The notes beneath the pieces are model-generated. The model made no database searches. It saw only the letters and a program-made list of their open reading frames with translations, and was not told where the DNA came from. Both the position numbers and the translations under genes were made by a program. Shown here one piece after another: positions 1 to 6,093 of a stretch of 6,682 bases of DNA (position 1 is the first letter of the stretch; each line of letters starts with the position of its first letter). Source of the DNA: Nitrosopumilaceae archaeon (GTDB lineage Archaea > Thermoproteota > Nitrososphaeria > Nitrososphaerales > Nitrosopumilaceae); contig JACENB010000085.1 of NCBI GenBank assembly GCA_013867245.1, positions 1 through 6,682 on the forward strand. The letters run 5' to 3'.

Positions 1-1335
1 TGCAACTGGTTCATCTACAACTTGTTCAACTACTGCAGATTTCTTTTCTCCAAATGTTTTATCAACAACAACAAAAGCAAATTCTGTTTCTTGTCCAGTA
101 TTTCGAATATTTTCAAATTTAACTATTGTAGGTCCTGTCTGACCTTCAGAAAATGTGAACTTTTCAAAATCTCCACCTACTTCAGCATTATCACTTACAC
201 GATGAAGTTCTTTGTTGTTTTGAATAATTACAAATGTGTAATCAGAAAGTCTCATTGGTGAATCAGTGTAACTATCTCTAATTGTGAAAACAAAATTAGT
301 TGGAACTTCAACCTCAATATCCTTAGGATCCCATGCTAAATTGACTTTGAATTCTTCACTTGCAGTATAAGCAATTAAAGGAAATTTAGTTTCTTCACTA
401 GCAGATAATTTAAACTCAATTTTGTCGGGTAATGGTTGTTCTAATTCACGCATCTCATTTTTCAAATAACGAAGATGATCTTGCAATAAAACAAAATGAA
501 CAGTACGTTCATCATCATAAGTATAATCATCTACAGTAACTGAAGATTTGAATAATTTGATATCATTTACATGGCCAGTGTAACTAGGACTCAAAAATTC
601 TTCAAAATCTTTTGGAAACTGTGTTTCAACATGAATAACATTCACGTGAGACATTTTACTTTCATTCCAATCAAATGGCATTTCAAAAGTTACTTCTTTT
701 TTATCAGAATCATATTGAAAATTTGAAATTGAATCAAAATATGATTTAGTACCAAATTCTACATCTTGATTATTTTGATCTTTTTGTGTAAAAGATTTGG
801 ACTCGACGATGGTTAAATCAGCAGTATACACACCAGAGTCCTCTATGATGTTTGTGGGCTCATCAATTGTTCTAATCTCAATTTCAAAGGTATACAACCC
901 TCCTGAATTAAAAATTGGACCTGTGATTTCTACGGGATTGAATTCAGTACCATACCATGCTCCAAGTAATGAATCCTTTTCTCCCACAATTGTAATATCT
1001 CCATCATTTGTTGGTGTAACAGTAATTGGTAAAATTCCATTTTCAGCGAAAAAGTAATTTCTCAATATCATTTCATCTTTGTAAAAAATTCCAATAAGAT
1101 ATGTCACATTATTTACATTTTCATCAGTTTCATTATCTGTTGCAGTTATTGTAATTTGCTCCTGTTCATTTTCAAAATACATTGGCATTTCTATAGAAAC
1201 AGAAAATTGTTTTTCTTGAATACTTATTGAAGAAATTGTGTCAATTCCTAAACCATGTCCGTAAACACTACTTGCTGGAAATAACAGACAAAAGATGATT
1301 GAAAAAATTAAAATTTTTTTTATTGACAACATCAT
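1..1335 (-). CDS. Exported beta-rich protein of unknown function, C-terminus cut by window edge
   Basis: This reading frame is open for 445 codons from ATG at 1335 to the left edge with no stop, so the C-terminus lies outside the window. Residues 1-26 look like a signal peptide: two lysines near residues 6-7, a hydrophobic core at about 8-20 (ILIFSIIFCLLF), and a plausible signal peptidase site after SSVYG, leaving a mature protein that begins His-Gly. The rest is rich in Thr, Val, Ile, Asp and Glu with alternating hydrophobic residues, as in extracellular beta-sandwich domains (for example LYTFEIEIRTI near residue 150 and TNFVFTIRDS near 360). No transmembrane segment is visible after the signal. 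The visible end, near VVEQVVDEPVA, looks like an acidic linker that could precede a C-terminal anchor, but this is inference. I recognise no enzyme motif. A GGAG lies 1 base before ATG 1335 and 4 bases before a second in-frame ATG at 1332, so the start may be either. The gene follows the Lon-domain gene by 15 bases and is probably cotranscribed with it. Confidence 0.85.
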   Translation of the reverse strand, partial: MMLSIKKILIFSIIFCLLFPASSVYGHGLGIDTISSISIQEKQFSVSIEMPMYFENEQEQITITATDNETDENVNNVTYLIGIFYKDEMILRNYFFAENGILPITVTPTNDGDITIVGEKDSLLGAWYGTEFNPVEITGPIFNSGGLYTFEIEIRTIDEPTNIIEDSGVYTADLTIVESKSFTQKDQNNQDVEFGTKSYFDSISNFQYDSDKKEVTFEMPFDWNESKMSHVNVIHVETQFPKDFEEFLSPSYTGHVNDIKLFKSSVTVDDYTYDDERTVHFVLLQDHLRYLKNEMRELEQPLPDKIEFKLSASEETKFPLIAYTASEEFKVNLAWDPKDIEVEVPTNFVFTIRDSYTDSPMRLSDYTFVIIQNNKELHRVSDNAEVGGDFEKFTFSEGQTGPTIVKFENIRNTGQETEFAFVVVDKTFGEKKSAVVEQVVDEPVA

Positions 1336-1336
1336 A

Positions 1337-1340
1337 CTCC
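1337..1340 (-). promoter_or_regulatory. Shine-Dalgarno-like GGAG before the exported-protein gene
   Basis: The 15-base gap between the Lon-domain stop and the next start reads GCCTATAATCGGAGT. The GGAG is 1 base from ATG 1335, 4 bases from ATG 1332 and 7 bases from an in-frame TTG at 1329. The spacing favours one of the later starts over the first ATG. The presence of a ribosome binding site without an obvious TATA box in the gap fits translation from a shared mRNA with the upstream gene. Confidence 0.5.
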
Positions 1341-1350
1341 GATTATAGGC

Positions 1351-2061
1351 CTATTTTACTGTCAGTAATTCTTTAGTCGTTTCTATAAGATCTTCCATAG
1401 TTGTTGCTTCTAAAAGTGGTTGAAGTTCATTAGGATCCTTTGCACCAAGTGCTGCTAGAGAGTAAATATAATCAATAGTTGGGGAATCGCTAGTTAGATA
1501 GTATTGTTCTAAAACATGATCTAGGGCATGAGATTCAACAATTTGTGGTAAGGCCTGATGAATAATTTTCTTTTTCCATAATTCAATTAATGACTTCCAT
1601 CGCACTAAAGAAATATTTTCATCAATTTCAGGGATCAATTCAACTTCAGCTCGTATGTACATTTTTTCTTGAGTGCCAATTTCCTCATGAATTTTTGATA
1701 TTTCTTGATGACCCTCAACTGAAAGTGGATCATAATTATCAGGTTGGGAAAGGACAGGTGGAATAATTTTTTTTATTCTAAACGAATTTCTCCCCATTGT
1801 TTCAATATGAAGTTGTAATCCATCAAGTTCAACATCCTCACATTTACTAATTTTGGCAATTGTTCCAACTAATTTTGGAGAATTCCATCCATTAACTGAC
1901 TTTTGTTCATCAATCAAGCAAACACCAAATTGGCCATCACCAAGCATGCAATCATCTACAAGTTGTTTGTATCGAGGCTCAAAAATCCTAAGAGGTAGTT
2001 CCTGTCTAGGAAACAAAACTAAGTCTAATGGAAAAATTGGAATAATTTTTTTTTCACTCAT
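1351..2061 (-). CDS. Stand-alone Lon N-terminal (substrate-binding) domain protein
   Basis: This 236-residue protein matches the Lon protease N-terminal domain family (LonN, PF02190). Residues 8-39 carry the family hallmark of an IFPL start, LVLFPRQELPLRIFEPRY and a following helix. GTIAKI is at about 66-71 and GRNSFRI at about 90-96. The C-terminal part from about residue 130 is probably helical. No Walker A ATPase motif and no Ser-Lys protease domain is present, and the gene is bounded by its own start and stop. It is therefore a complete domain-only protein and not a broken lon gene. Archaeal LonB proteases usually lack this domain, so it could act as a separate substrate-binding factor; that is inference, and the function of such stand-alone proteins is not well established. 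A TATA-like box about 26 bases upstream fits a leaderless start at ATG 2061. The next gene, for an exported protein, follows by 15 bases. Confidence 0.88.
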   Translation of the reverse strand: MSEKKIIPIFPLDLVLFPRQELPLRIFEPRYKQLVDDCMLGDGQFGVCLIDEQKSVNGWNSPKLVGTIAKISKCEDVELDGLQLHIETMGRNSFRIKKIIPPVLSQPDNYDPLSVEGHQEISKIHEEIGTQEKMYIRAEVELIPEIDENISLVRWKSLIELWKKKIIHQALPQIVESHALDHVLEQYYLTSDSPTIDYIYSLAALGAKDPNELQPLLEATTMEDLIETTKELLTVK

Positions 2062-2082
2062 TTAATCATCTTTTACGGTTTC

Positions 2083-2091
2083 AAAATATAT
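2083..2091 (-). promoter_or_regulatory. TATA-like box for the Lon-domain gene
   Basis: On the minus strand the sequence is ATATATTTT, centred about 26 bases upstream of ATG 2061 in the 51-base gap after pyrB. That is the normal archaeal spacing from TATA box to transcription start, so the transcript would begin at or near the A of the start codon. No ribosome binding site is seen before this ATG, consistent with leaderless translation. The assignment is by spacing and composition only, in an AT-rich genome. Confidence 0.5.
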
Positions 2092-2112
2092 GGAATACGG
2101 AAGCCAAAGAAA

Positions 2113-3042
2113 TTAGAATCCATTTTCATTTAATGTTAAACCTAGCAATGTAGCACGGGTATATTTTCCATATTCAGCTTGTTGGAAATATTTAGCATTT
2201 TTTGTTTTATCAACTTCAGTAGAAATTTCATCAATTCTAGGCAATGGATGTAAAATAATTGAATCATCTTTCATTTGATTAACTAAATCTTGTCCAACTA
2301 CATAACTGCCCTTTACTTTTAGATATTCTTCTTCATCTGGAAACCTTTCTTTTTGAATTCGTGTTACATACAAAACATCTAGTTCATCAATATGATCCTC
2401 AAGTTTAGTTGATTCAGTAAAGTCAATATTCTTTTTAATATCATAAGTTGAGTCAGATCTAATTCTCAAAGACTCAGGTGAAATTAAGCGAACATCAACA
2501 TCATAGTTGCCTAAACCATACAATAGTGAATAAACTGTTCTTCCATATTTCAAATCTCCAACAATACCAATTTTTAATCCATCAATCTTTTTCTTTTCTT
2601 TTTTGATTGTATACAAATCTTGAATTGCTTGAGTAGGATGTTCTTCAGTACCGCTACCAGCATTAATTACAGGTTTATCTGAAATCTCTGAAGCAAATCT
2701 ACTTGAACCATCCAAAGTATGTCTCAAAACAAGAAGATCTGAATAGATAGACATTATTTTTACAGTGTCTGCAAGACTTTCTCCTTTTTGAGTTGATGAA
2801 GATGAAATATTTGAAATTCCTAAGGAGTTGCCTCCAATTGAGGCCATTGCGGAATCAAAACTTAGACGAGTTCTAGTACTTGGTTCATAAAACAAATAGC
2901 CCAAAGTTTTTCCTTTACAAATTTCTCGTCTTTGAGATGAATCTAGTTGAATCATCTTATCTGTTGATGTAAAGATTTTTTCTAATTGATCCTTACTAAA
3001 ATCCTTGATTGAAATAATGTCCTTGTTGTAGAATTCATTCAT
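2113..3042 (-). CDS. pyrB: Aspartate carbamoyltransferase catalytic subunit
   Basis: PyrB joins carbamoyl phosphate and L-aspartate to N-carbamoyl-L-aspartate, the committed step of pyrimidine synthesis, in the cytoplasm. The 309-residue length is usual for the family. All main active-site signatures are present and nearly in E. coli register: STRTR at 55-59 for carbamoyl phosphate; Ser82 and Lys86 of the loop reaching into the neighbouring active site (SSTQKGESLADT); RH at 107-108; HPTQ at 135-138; GDLKYGRTV at 162-170 with Arg168; TRIQKER at 227-233; and HPLPRIDEI at 265-273. It should therefore be a working enzyme that forms catalytic trimers. Its regulatory partner PyrI is encoded divergently, with 41 bases between the two starts, instead of downstream in a pyrBI operon. 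A TATA-like box about 29 bases upstream suggests a leaderless or near-leaderless mRNA. No other pyrimidine gene is in the window. Confidence 0.97.
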   Translation of the reverse strand: MNEFYNKDIISIKDFSKDQLEKIFTSTDKMIQLDSSQRREICKGKTLGYLFYEPSTRTRLSFDSAMASIGGNSLGISNISSSSTQKGESLADTVKIMSIYSDLLVLRHTLDGSSRFASEISDKPVINAGSGTEEHPTQAIQDLYTIKKEKKKIDGLKIGIVGDLKYGRTVYSLLYGLGNYDVDVRLISPESLRIRSDSTYDIKKNIDFTESTKLEDHIDELDVLYVTRIQKERFPDEEEYLKVKGSYVVGQDLVNQMKDDSIILHPLPRIDEISTEVDKTKNAKYFQQAEYGKYTRATLLGLTLNENGF

Positions 3043-3050
3043 TCTTTCAA

Positions 3051-3060
3051 TAATATATAC
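3051..3060 (+). promoter_or_regulatory. TATA-like box for pyrI
   Basis: TAATATATAC on the plus strand is centred about 28 bases before ATG 3084, the right distance for a leaderless pyrI transcript. The box lies nearer to the pyrB start than the pyrB box does, so the two divergent promoters overlap. It is close to palindromic (TATATA) and could in principle be read in the other direction, but it would then start transcription inside pyrB. Confidence 0.55.
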
Positions 3061-3067
3061 AAGTGAC

Positions 3068-3075
3068 TATACAAA
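3068..3075 (-). promoter_or_regulatory. TATA-like box for pyrB
   Basis: On the minus strand the sequence is TTTGTATA, centred about 29 bases upstream of the pyrB ATG at 3042. The spacing fits transcription beginning at or a few bases before the start codon. It sits between the pyrI TATA box and the pyrI start codon, so a preinitiation complex here would probably block one at the pyrI box. The match to the archaeal consensus is modest. Confidence 0.4.
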
Positions 3076-3083
3076 GTATTCTG

Positions 3084-3545
3084 ATGGAACAGTCTGAACT
3101 AATGGTTCGACGAATCAAAGAAGGCACAGTTATTGATCATATTGATGAAGGGAAGGGCCTACAGGTTCTCGATGCCCTAAGAATTGATGGTCAGGATGGC
3201 AGTTTGATCACTTTAGCCATGAATGTTCCAAGTGGAAAATCAAAGAAAAAGGACATTATCAAAGTAGAAAATAAATTTCTAAAAGATGATGATACAAATA
3301 AGATTGCAATAATAGCCTCTAAAGCAACAATCAATATTATAAAAAATTACAAATTAATTGAAAAAAGACGAGTTGCACTTCCAAATGAAATTGATAAAAT
3401 ATTTCGTTGTACTAATCCTGATTGCATTACAAACAGTACAGAGCATATCGAATCAATAATGGATGTGATTGACAAAGATGGTATGGTTCTCAAATGTAGA
3501 TATTGTGCAAGAATATTAGATGTAAGTAAAATAAAATACAATTAG
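3084..3545 (+). CDS. pyrI: Aspartate carbamoyltransferase regulatory subunit
   Basis: PyrI is the nucleotide-sensing, zinc-binding chain that dimerises and links PyrB trimers into the allosteric c6r6 complex. From ATG 3084 the protein is 153 residues, the length of the E. coli chain. Its zinc ligands fall at Cys109, Cys114, Cys138 and Cys141 (CTNPDC and CRYC), the same numbers as in E. coli. The nucleotide-binding part shows GTVIDHI at 14-20, VPSGKSKKKDIIKVEN at 48-63 with Lys60, and Lys94. The frame is also open upstream to a GTG at 3063. I reject that start because the extra seven residues have no family counterpart, the register argues for Met at 3084, and the TATA box would place the transcript start near 3084. 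Retained allosteric-site lysines suggest nucleotide regulation is conserved. The gene is divergent from pyrB and convergent with atpK. Confidence 0.95.
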   Translation: MEQSELMVRRIKEGTVIDHIDEGKGLQVLDALRIDGQDGSLITLAMNVPSGKSKKKDIIKVENKFLKDDDTNKIAIIASKATINIIKNYKLIEKRRVALPNEIDKIFRCTNPDCITNSTEHIESIMDVIDKDGMVLKCRYCARILDVSKIKYN

Positions 3546-3569
3546 AAAATAAAATTAAAAATTGAAAAG
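3546..3569 (-). terminator. T-rich probable terminator after atpK
   Basis: Read on the minus strand, the region 14 to 37 bases after the atpK stop is CTTTTCAATTTTTAATTTTA followed by TTTT, with several T-runs of four or five and no hairpin. Archaeal RNA polymerase terminates at such T-tracts. It closes the ATPase unit just before the convergent end of pyrI. On the plus strand the same bases are A-rich, so this element would not stop pyrI transcription. Confidence 0.5.
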
Positions 3570-3582
3570 TTTGTAGTAAGGA

Positions 3583-3888
3583 CTATTGTCCCAAGATGAT
3601 AAACATCATAACTATACCGTAGATTGCGATTGATTCGACCATACCTACGAAGATGAATACTTTTGATTGCAATGCTGGATTCTCACTGATTACTGCAAGA
3701 CCTGCTGCACCGACTTGACCTAAACCAATACCTGCACCAAATGCTGCAAGACCAAATGCCAAACCTGCACCAAGAATTTTCAATGATCCATCACTTGATG
3801 CACCATCTTCTTGTGCATATGCTACACCAGTTGATCCGATAACTGAAATTACTGCTGCTGCCAAAAGTAACAAGACAATAGTTTTCAT
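3583..3888 (-). CDS. atpK: A-type ATP synthase rotor ring (proteolipid) subunit K/c
   Basis: AtpK forms the membrane ring that carries ions past the stator to turn the central stalk. The 101-residue product begins with a signal-like stretch: residues 1-25, MKTIVLLLLAAAVISVIG then VAYA, with a plausible cleavage before QEDG. This leaves a mature chain of about 76 residues. A single hairpin follows: helix 1 at about 36-66, glycine-rich (GAGIGLGQVG); a polar loop SENPALQSK at 68-76; and helix 2 at about 77-100 with the ion-binding Glu85 in MVESIAIYG. One carboxylate per two-helix hairpin is the arrangement suited to ATP synthesis. Gln58, Ser86 and Tyr90 together resemble the ligand set of sodium-binding c subunits; this is described in the findings. 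The gene lies 51 bases after the small gene that follows atpD and has its own TATA box, so extra mRNA for this multi-copy subunit is likely. Confidence 0.95.
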   Translation of the reverse strand: MKTIVLLLLAAAVISVIGSTGVAYAQEDGASSDGSLKILGAGLAFGLAAFGAGIGLGQVGAAGLAVISENPALQSKVFIFVGMVESIAIYGIVMMFIILGQ

Positions 3889-3912
3889 TGTAAATTGGAC
3901 TCGATAAGTTCC

Positions 3913-3921
3913 TTATTTAAA
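3913..3921 (-). promoter_or_regulatory. TATA box giving atpK its own leaderless transcript
   Basis: TTTAAATAA on the minus strand is centred 29 bases upstream of the atpK ATG at 3888. It is the best match to the archaeal TATA consensus in the window and lies in the only sizeable gap of the ATPase cluster. No clear ribosome binding site precedes the ATG. Together these point to a leaderless transcript starting at or just before the start codon. Confidence 0.6.
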
Positions 3922-3939
3922 TCATGATAAGAATTTGAA

Positions 3940-4071
3940 TTAAATTTTGGATAGTGTTTTCTTTTTGAAACTAGATAGATCATCTTTGATCGATTTTGAA
4001 AAATTATCTTTATCCTGATCTAAAGATTTCTTGGAATCTTCAATTAATTTTTTAATCTCTTCTTTAGCCAT
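3940..4071 (-). CDS. 43-residue charged helical small protein of the ATPase operon, unknown function
   Basis: This ATG-started frame encodes 43 residues, beginning MAKEEIKKLIEDSKKSLDQD and ending KKKTLSKI. It overlaps the last 8 bases of atpD, and a GGAG 10 bases before the ATG lies inside the atpD coding sequence, so translation coupled to atpD is likely. The product is soluble and very rich in lysine, aspartate and serine. It should be almost entirely helical, with hydrophobic residues such as Ile10, Leu17 and Phe24 seven apart and Ile28, Leu32 and Phe35 continuing one face. I recognise no family. Methanosarcina ATPase operons carry a small gene of unclear role (ahaG) right after the D gene, so the position is comparable, but homology is not shown. 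It could be a stalk or assembly factor, or a chance frame; the overlap, ribosome binding site and complete filling of the gap favour a real gene. Confidence 0.65.
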   Translation of the reverse strand: MAKEEIKKLIEDSKKSLDQDKDNFSKSIKDDLSSFKKKTLSKI

Positions 4072-4702
4072 TATCTCTACTCTCCATCTTAGCCTTCACT
4101 TTTTTTAACTTTGCGAATTCTTCTCTTTCTCTTTCTTCAAGAGTAGCAAGAATGAATCTAATTTTATGCTGATATTGAGGAATAATTACATTTTCTAGTG
4201 CATTTAGCAGTTTTTGTGTTTTTTCTAGTGCTTTTGCAAGGCTAAAGATAGAATTTTCGTATTCTGCAGCTTTACAAATTTTTGGCAATAATTCTTTGAT
4301 TTGTTTTGCACCTCGATCTATTGAAGAATTGGTATCTGCAAACCCATATGGCATTGATTTTGTATCTTTTTCAGTTACTGACAATGCAGGAATTTTAACA
4401 TCTACAACTCTTCTAACGTTAACATCAACTTCCATTACAGGAGGAGTAGATTCTGCAACAGAATCAACTGTGTTTGTACCTAGAGCTAAATATGCTTCAT
4501 TTACAGATTTGTAAATATCTTGTAATGGATCCCAAATTCCCCCTCTTGCTTTTGAAGCCTCTTCAATCATTTCTTCAATATTTTTTAACAAAACTTTACG
4601 TTTATCATCTAAAATTCCCTGTACCATTACAGCAACTTGACTTGATTTTTTGTATTTGAAAAGTTCGATTTTTGTCGCAGCAACATTTTGTCCAAATGAC
4701 AT
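4064..4702 (-). CDS. atpD: A-type ATP synthase central stalk subunit D
   Basis: Subunit D is the coiled-coil axle that transmits rotation between the membrane ring and the A3B3 head. The 212-residue length fits the family (PF01813, about 200-220). The N-terminal helix (residues 8-60, KIELFKYKKSSQVAVMVQGI then LDDKRKVLL) and the C-terminal helix (about 150-207) are the two strands of the axle. The C-terminal helix includes the typical KTQKLLNALENVIIPQ and LEEREREEFAKLKKVKA. The middle, about 76-125, is the usual variable globular part (VRRVVDVKIPALSV). It starts 5 bases after the atpB stop; only a weak GAG within GGGCGAG stands as ribosome binding site, 8 bases before the ATG, so translation is probably coupled to atpB. 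Its last 8 bases overlap the start of the 43-residue small gene. Confidence 0.95.
   Translation of the reverse strand: MSFGQNVAATKIELFKYKKSSQVAVMVQGILDDKRKVLLKNIEEMIEEASKARGGIWDPLQDIYKSVNEAYLALGTNTVDSVAESTPPVMEVDVNVRRVVDVKIPALSVTEKDTKSMPYGFADTNSSIDRGAKQIKELLPKICKAAEYENSIFSLAKALEKTQKLLNALENVIIPQYQHKIRFILATLEEREREEFAKLKKVKAKMESRDNG
4082..4085 (-). promoter_or_regulatory. Ribosome binding site for the 43-residue gene
   Basis: GGAG within the atpD codons for Met-Glu-Ser (ATGGAGAGT) stands 10 bases upstream of ATG 4071. The spacing is slightly long but usable, and a second GAG lies closer at 4077-4075. It supports the small downstream frame being translated from the atpD message. Confidence 0.4.
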
Positions 4703-4707
4703 TTTTG

Positions 4708-6093
4708 TTACTCGCCCTGATAATACTGATCTACGAATTTATCTTTAATCTTGGTAATTTCATTTCTTGGAAGTTTTGAAACAATCTTCCACAAGATTGC
4801 AAGTGTTTCTTCAATTGTTCTATTTTCATCAGTTGCTTGTGAAAGGAATTCTTTCTCAAAGACATCACCAACATCCATGTATTTCAAATCAATTTCAGTT
4901 AATCCTGCTTTACCAACGATTCCTGCTAATGCTCTAACTTCTTGTGCTCTAGAATAAGCGTCATAAACTTGGTTAGCAATTTCACTGTGATCATCTCTTG
5001 TACTTCCTTCACCAATTCCGTCTTTCATCAATCTACTAAGACTCATCAAAATATTGATTGGTGGATATACTCCTTGTCTGAATAAATCTCTACCAACTAC
5101 AATTTGACCTTCTGTAATGTAACCAGTAAGATCTGGAATTGGGTGGGTAATATCATCAGATGGCATTGATAAAATTGGAACTTGTGTAACACTTCCTTTC
5201 TTACCGTTTAGTTTTCCTGCTCTTTCGTAAAGTGTTGAAAGGTCAGTGTAAAGATAACCAGGATATCCTTTTCTTCCAGGAACTTCTTCTCTTGCTGCAC
5301 TAATTTCTCTTAGTGCTTCAGCATAGTTTGTCATATCTGTAAGAATAACTAGAACATGCATTCCTAATTCAAATGCCAAATACTCTGCAACAGTTAATGC
5401 TACACGAGGAGTGATAATTCTTTCAATTGCAGGATCGTCTGCTGTATTCAAAAATAGAACACTTCTTTTTAGTGCACCAGATTCTTCAAGACTTTTTCTA
5501 AAGTATTCTGCTTCACTGTATTGCACACCAATTGCTGCAAAGACTACAGCAAAATCATCATCAGTACCAACTACTGATGCTTGTCTTGCAATTTGTGCTG
5601 CTAGTAAGTTGTGTGACATACCAGAACCTGAAAAGATTGGAAGTTTTTGTCCTCTTACAAGAGTAATTAATCCATCAATTACAGATACACCAGTTTGAAT
5701 GAAATCTTTTGGATATTCACGTTGTTCTGGATTCATTGGTTCACCGTTAATATCAATAAATTTATCAGCAATTGGATCAGGTAATCCATCTTTTGGTCTT
5801 CCTAATCCATCAAAGACTCTACCAAGTACTTCTTTAGATACTGGCATTTCCATTACTTTACCTACAAATTTTGCATTGGTTCCAGAAATAGATAATCCAG
5901 TAGTTCCTTCAAAGACTTGGACGATTGCTTTACCGTTTCCAACTTCAAGAACTTTACCTAGTCTTCTTTCGCCATCATTAGTTTCAACTTCTACGAGTTC
6001 GTCAAATGCTGCATTTTCTACATCATCAACTACTACAAGAGGTCCTTTAATTTCAGCAATTTTGCTGTATTGAACTCCGCCTTCAGTGGTCAA
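4708..6093 (-). CDS. atpB: A-type ATP synthase non-catalytic subunit B
   Basis: Subunit B alternates with catalytic A in the A3B3 head and carries a nucleotide site that does not turn over. At 461 residues it has the normal length. The N-terminal beta-barrel begins [18 protein letters not shown] (residues 5-22). The phosphate loop is the degenerate FSGSGMSHN at 154-162, lacking the GKT of subunit A, which identifies it as B. The family motif [20 protein letters not shown] is at 311-330, followed by [13 protein letters not shown] and the C-terminal helical domain. The start is a TTG at 6093; its last two bases and the next base overlap the atpA stop TGA (TTGA, 4-base overlap). No ATG is available nearby, the N-terminus aligns in style with other B subunits, and GGAGTG sits 11 bases upstream. 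The next gene, atpD, begins 5 bases after the stop. Confidence 0.97.
   Translation of the reverse strand: MTTEGGVQYSKIAEIKGPLVVVDDVENAAFDELVEVETNDGERRLGKVLEVGNGKAIVQVFEGTTGLSISGTNAKFVGKVMEMPVSKEVLGRVFDGLGRPKDGLPDPIADKFIDINGEPMNPEQREYPKDFIQTGVSVIDGLITLVRGQKLPIFSGSGMSHNLLAAQIARQASVVGTDDDFAVVFAAIGVQYSEAEYFRKSLEESGALKRSVLFLNTADDPAIERIITPRVALTVAEYLAFELGMHVLVILTDMTNYAEALREISAAREEVPGRKGYPGYLYTDLSTLYERAGKLNGKKGSVTQVPILSMPSDDITHPIPDLTGYITEGQIVVGRDLFRQGVYPPINILMSLSRLMKDGIGEGSTRDDHSEIANQVYDAYSRAQEVRALAGIVGKAGLTEIDLKYMDVGDVFEKEFLSQATDENRTIEETLAILWKIVSKLPRNEITKIKDKFVDQYYQGE

Noticed and set aside
22..261. 79-codon plus-strand open frame near the left edge, rich in Phe, Cys, Asn and Lys
   Set aside because: It is opposite the 445-codon minus-strand frame and has the composition expected of AT-rich antisense sequence.
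797..1057. 86-codon plus-strand open frame opposite the exported-protein gene
   Set aside because: The minus-strand frame is open across the whole region and gives a coherent signal peptide and beta-rich protein; this frame is a shadow of it.
1351..2061. Truncated Lon protease (pseudogene)
   Set aside because: The frame is intact with its own promoter-like box, start and stop, and the neighbouring gene encodes an unrelated exported protein with no ATPase or protease remnants. A domain-only protein explains it better.
5699..6073. 124-codon open frame on the plus strand opposite atpB
   Set aside because: It lies wholly within the strongly conserved atpB coding sequence, and its serine/proline-rich product reflects the complement of that gene. 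No ribosome binding site or family resemblance was seen.
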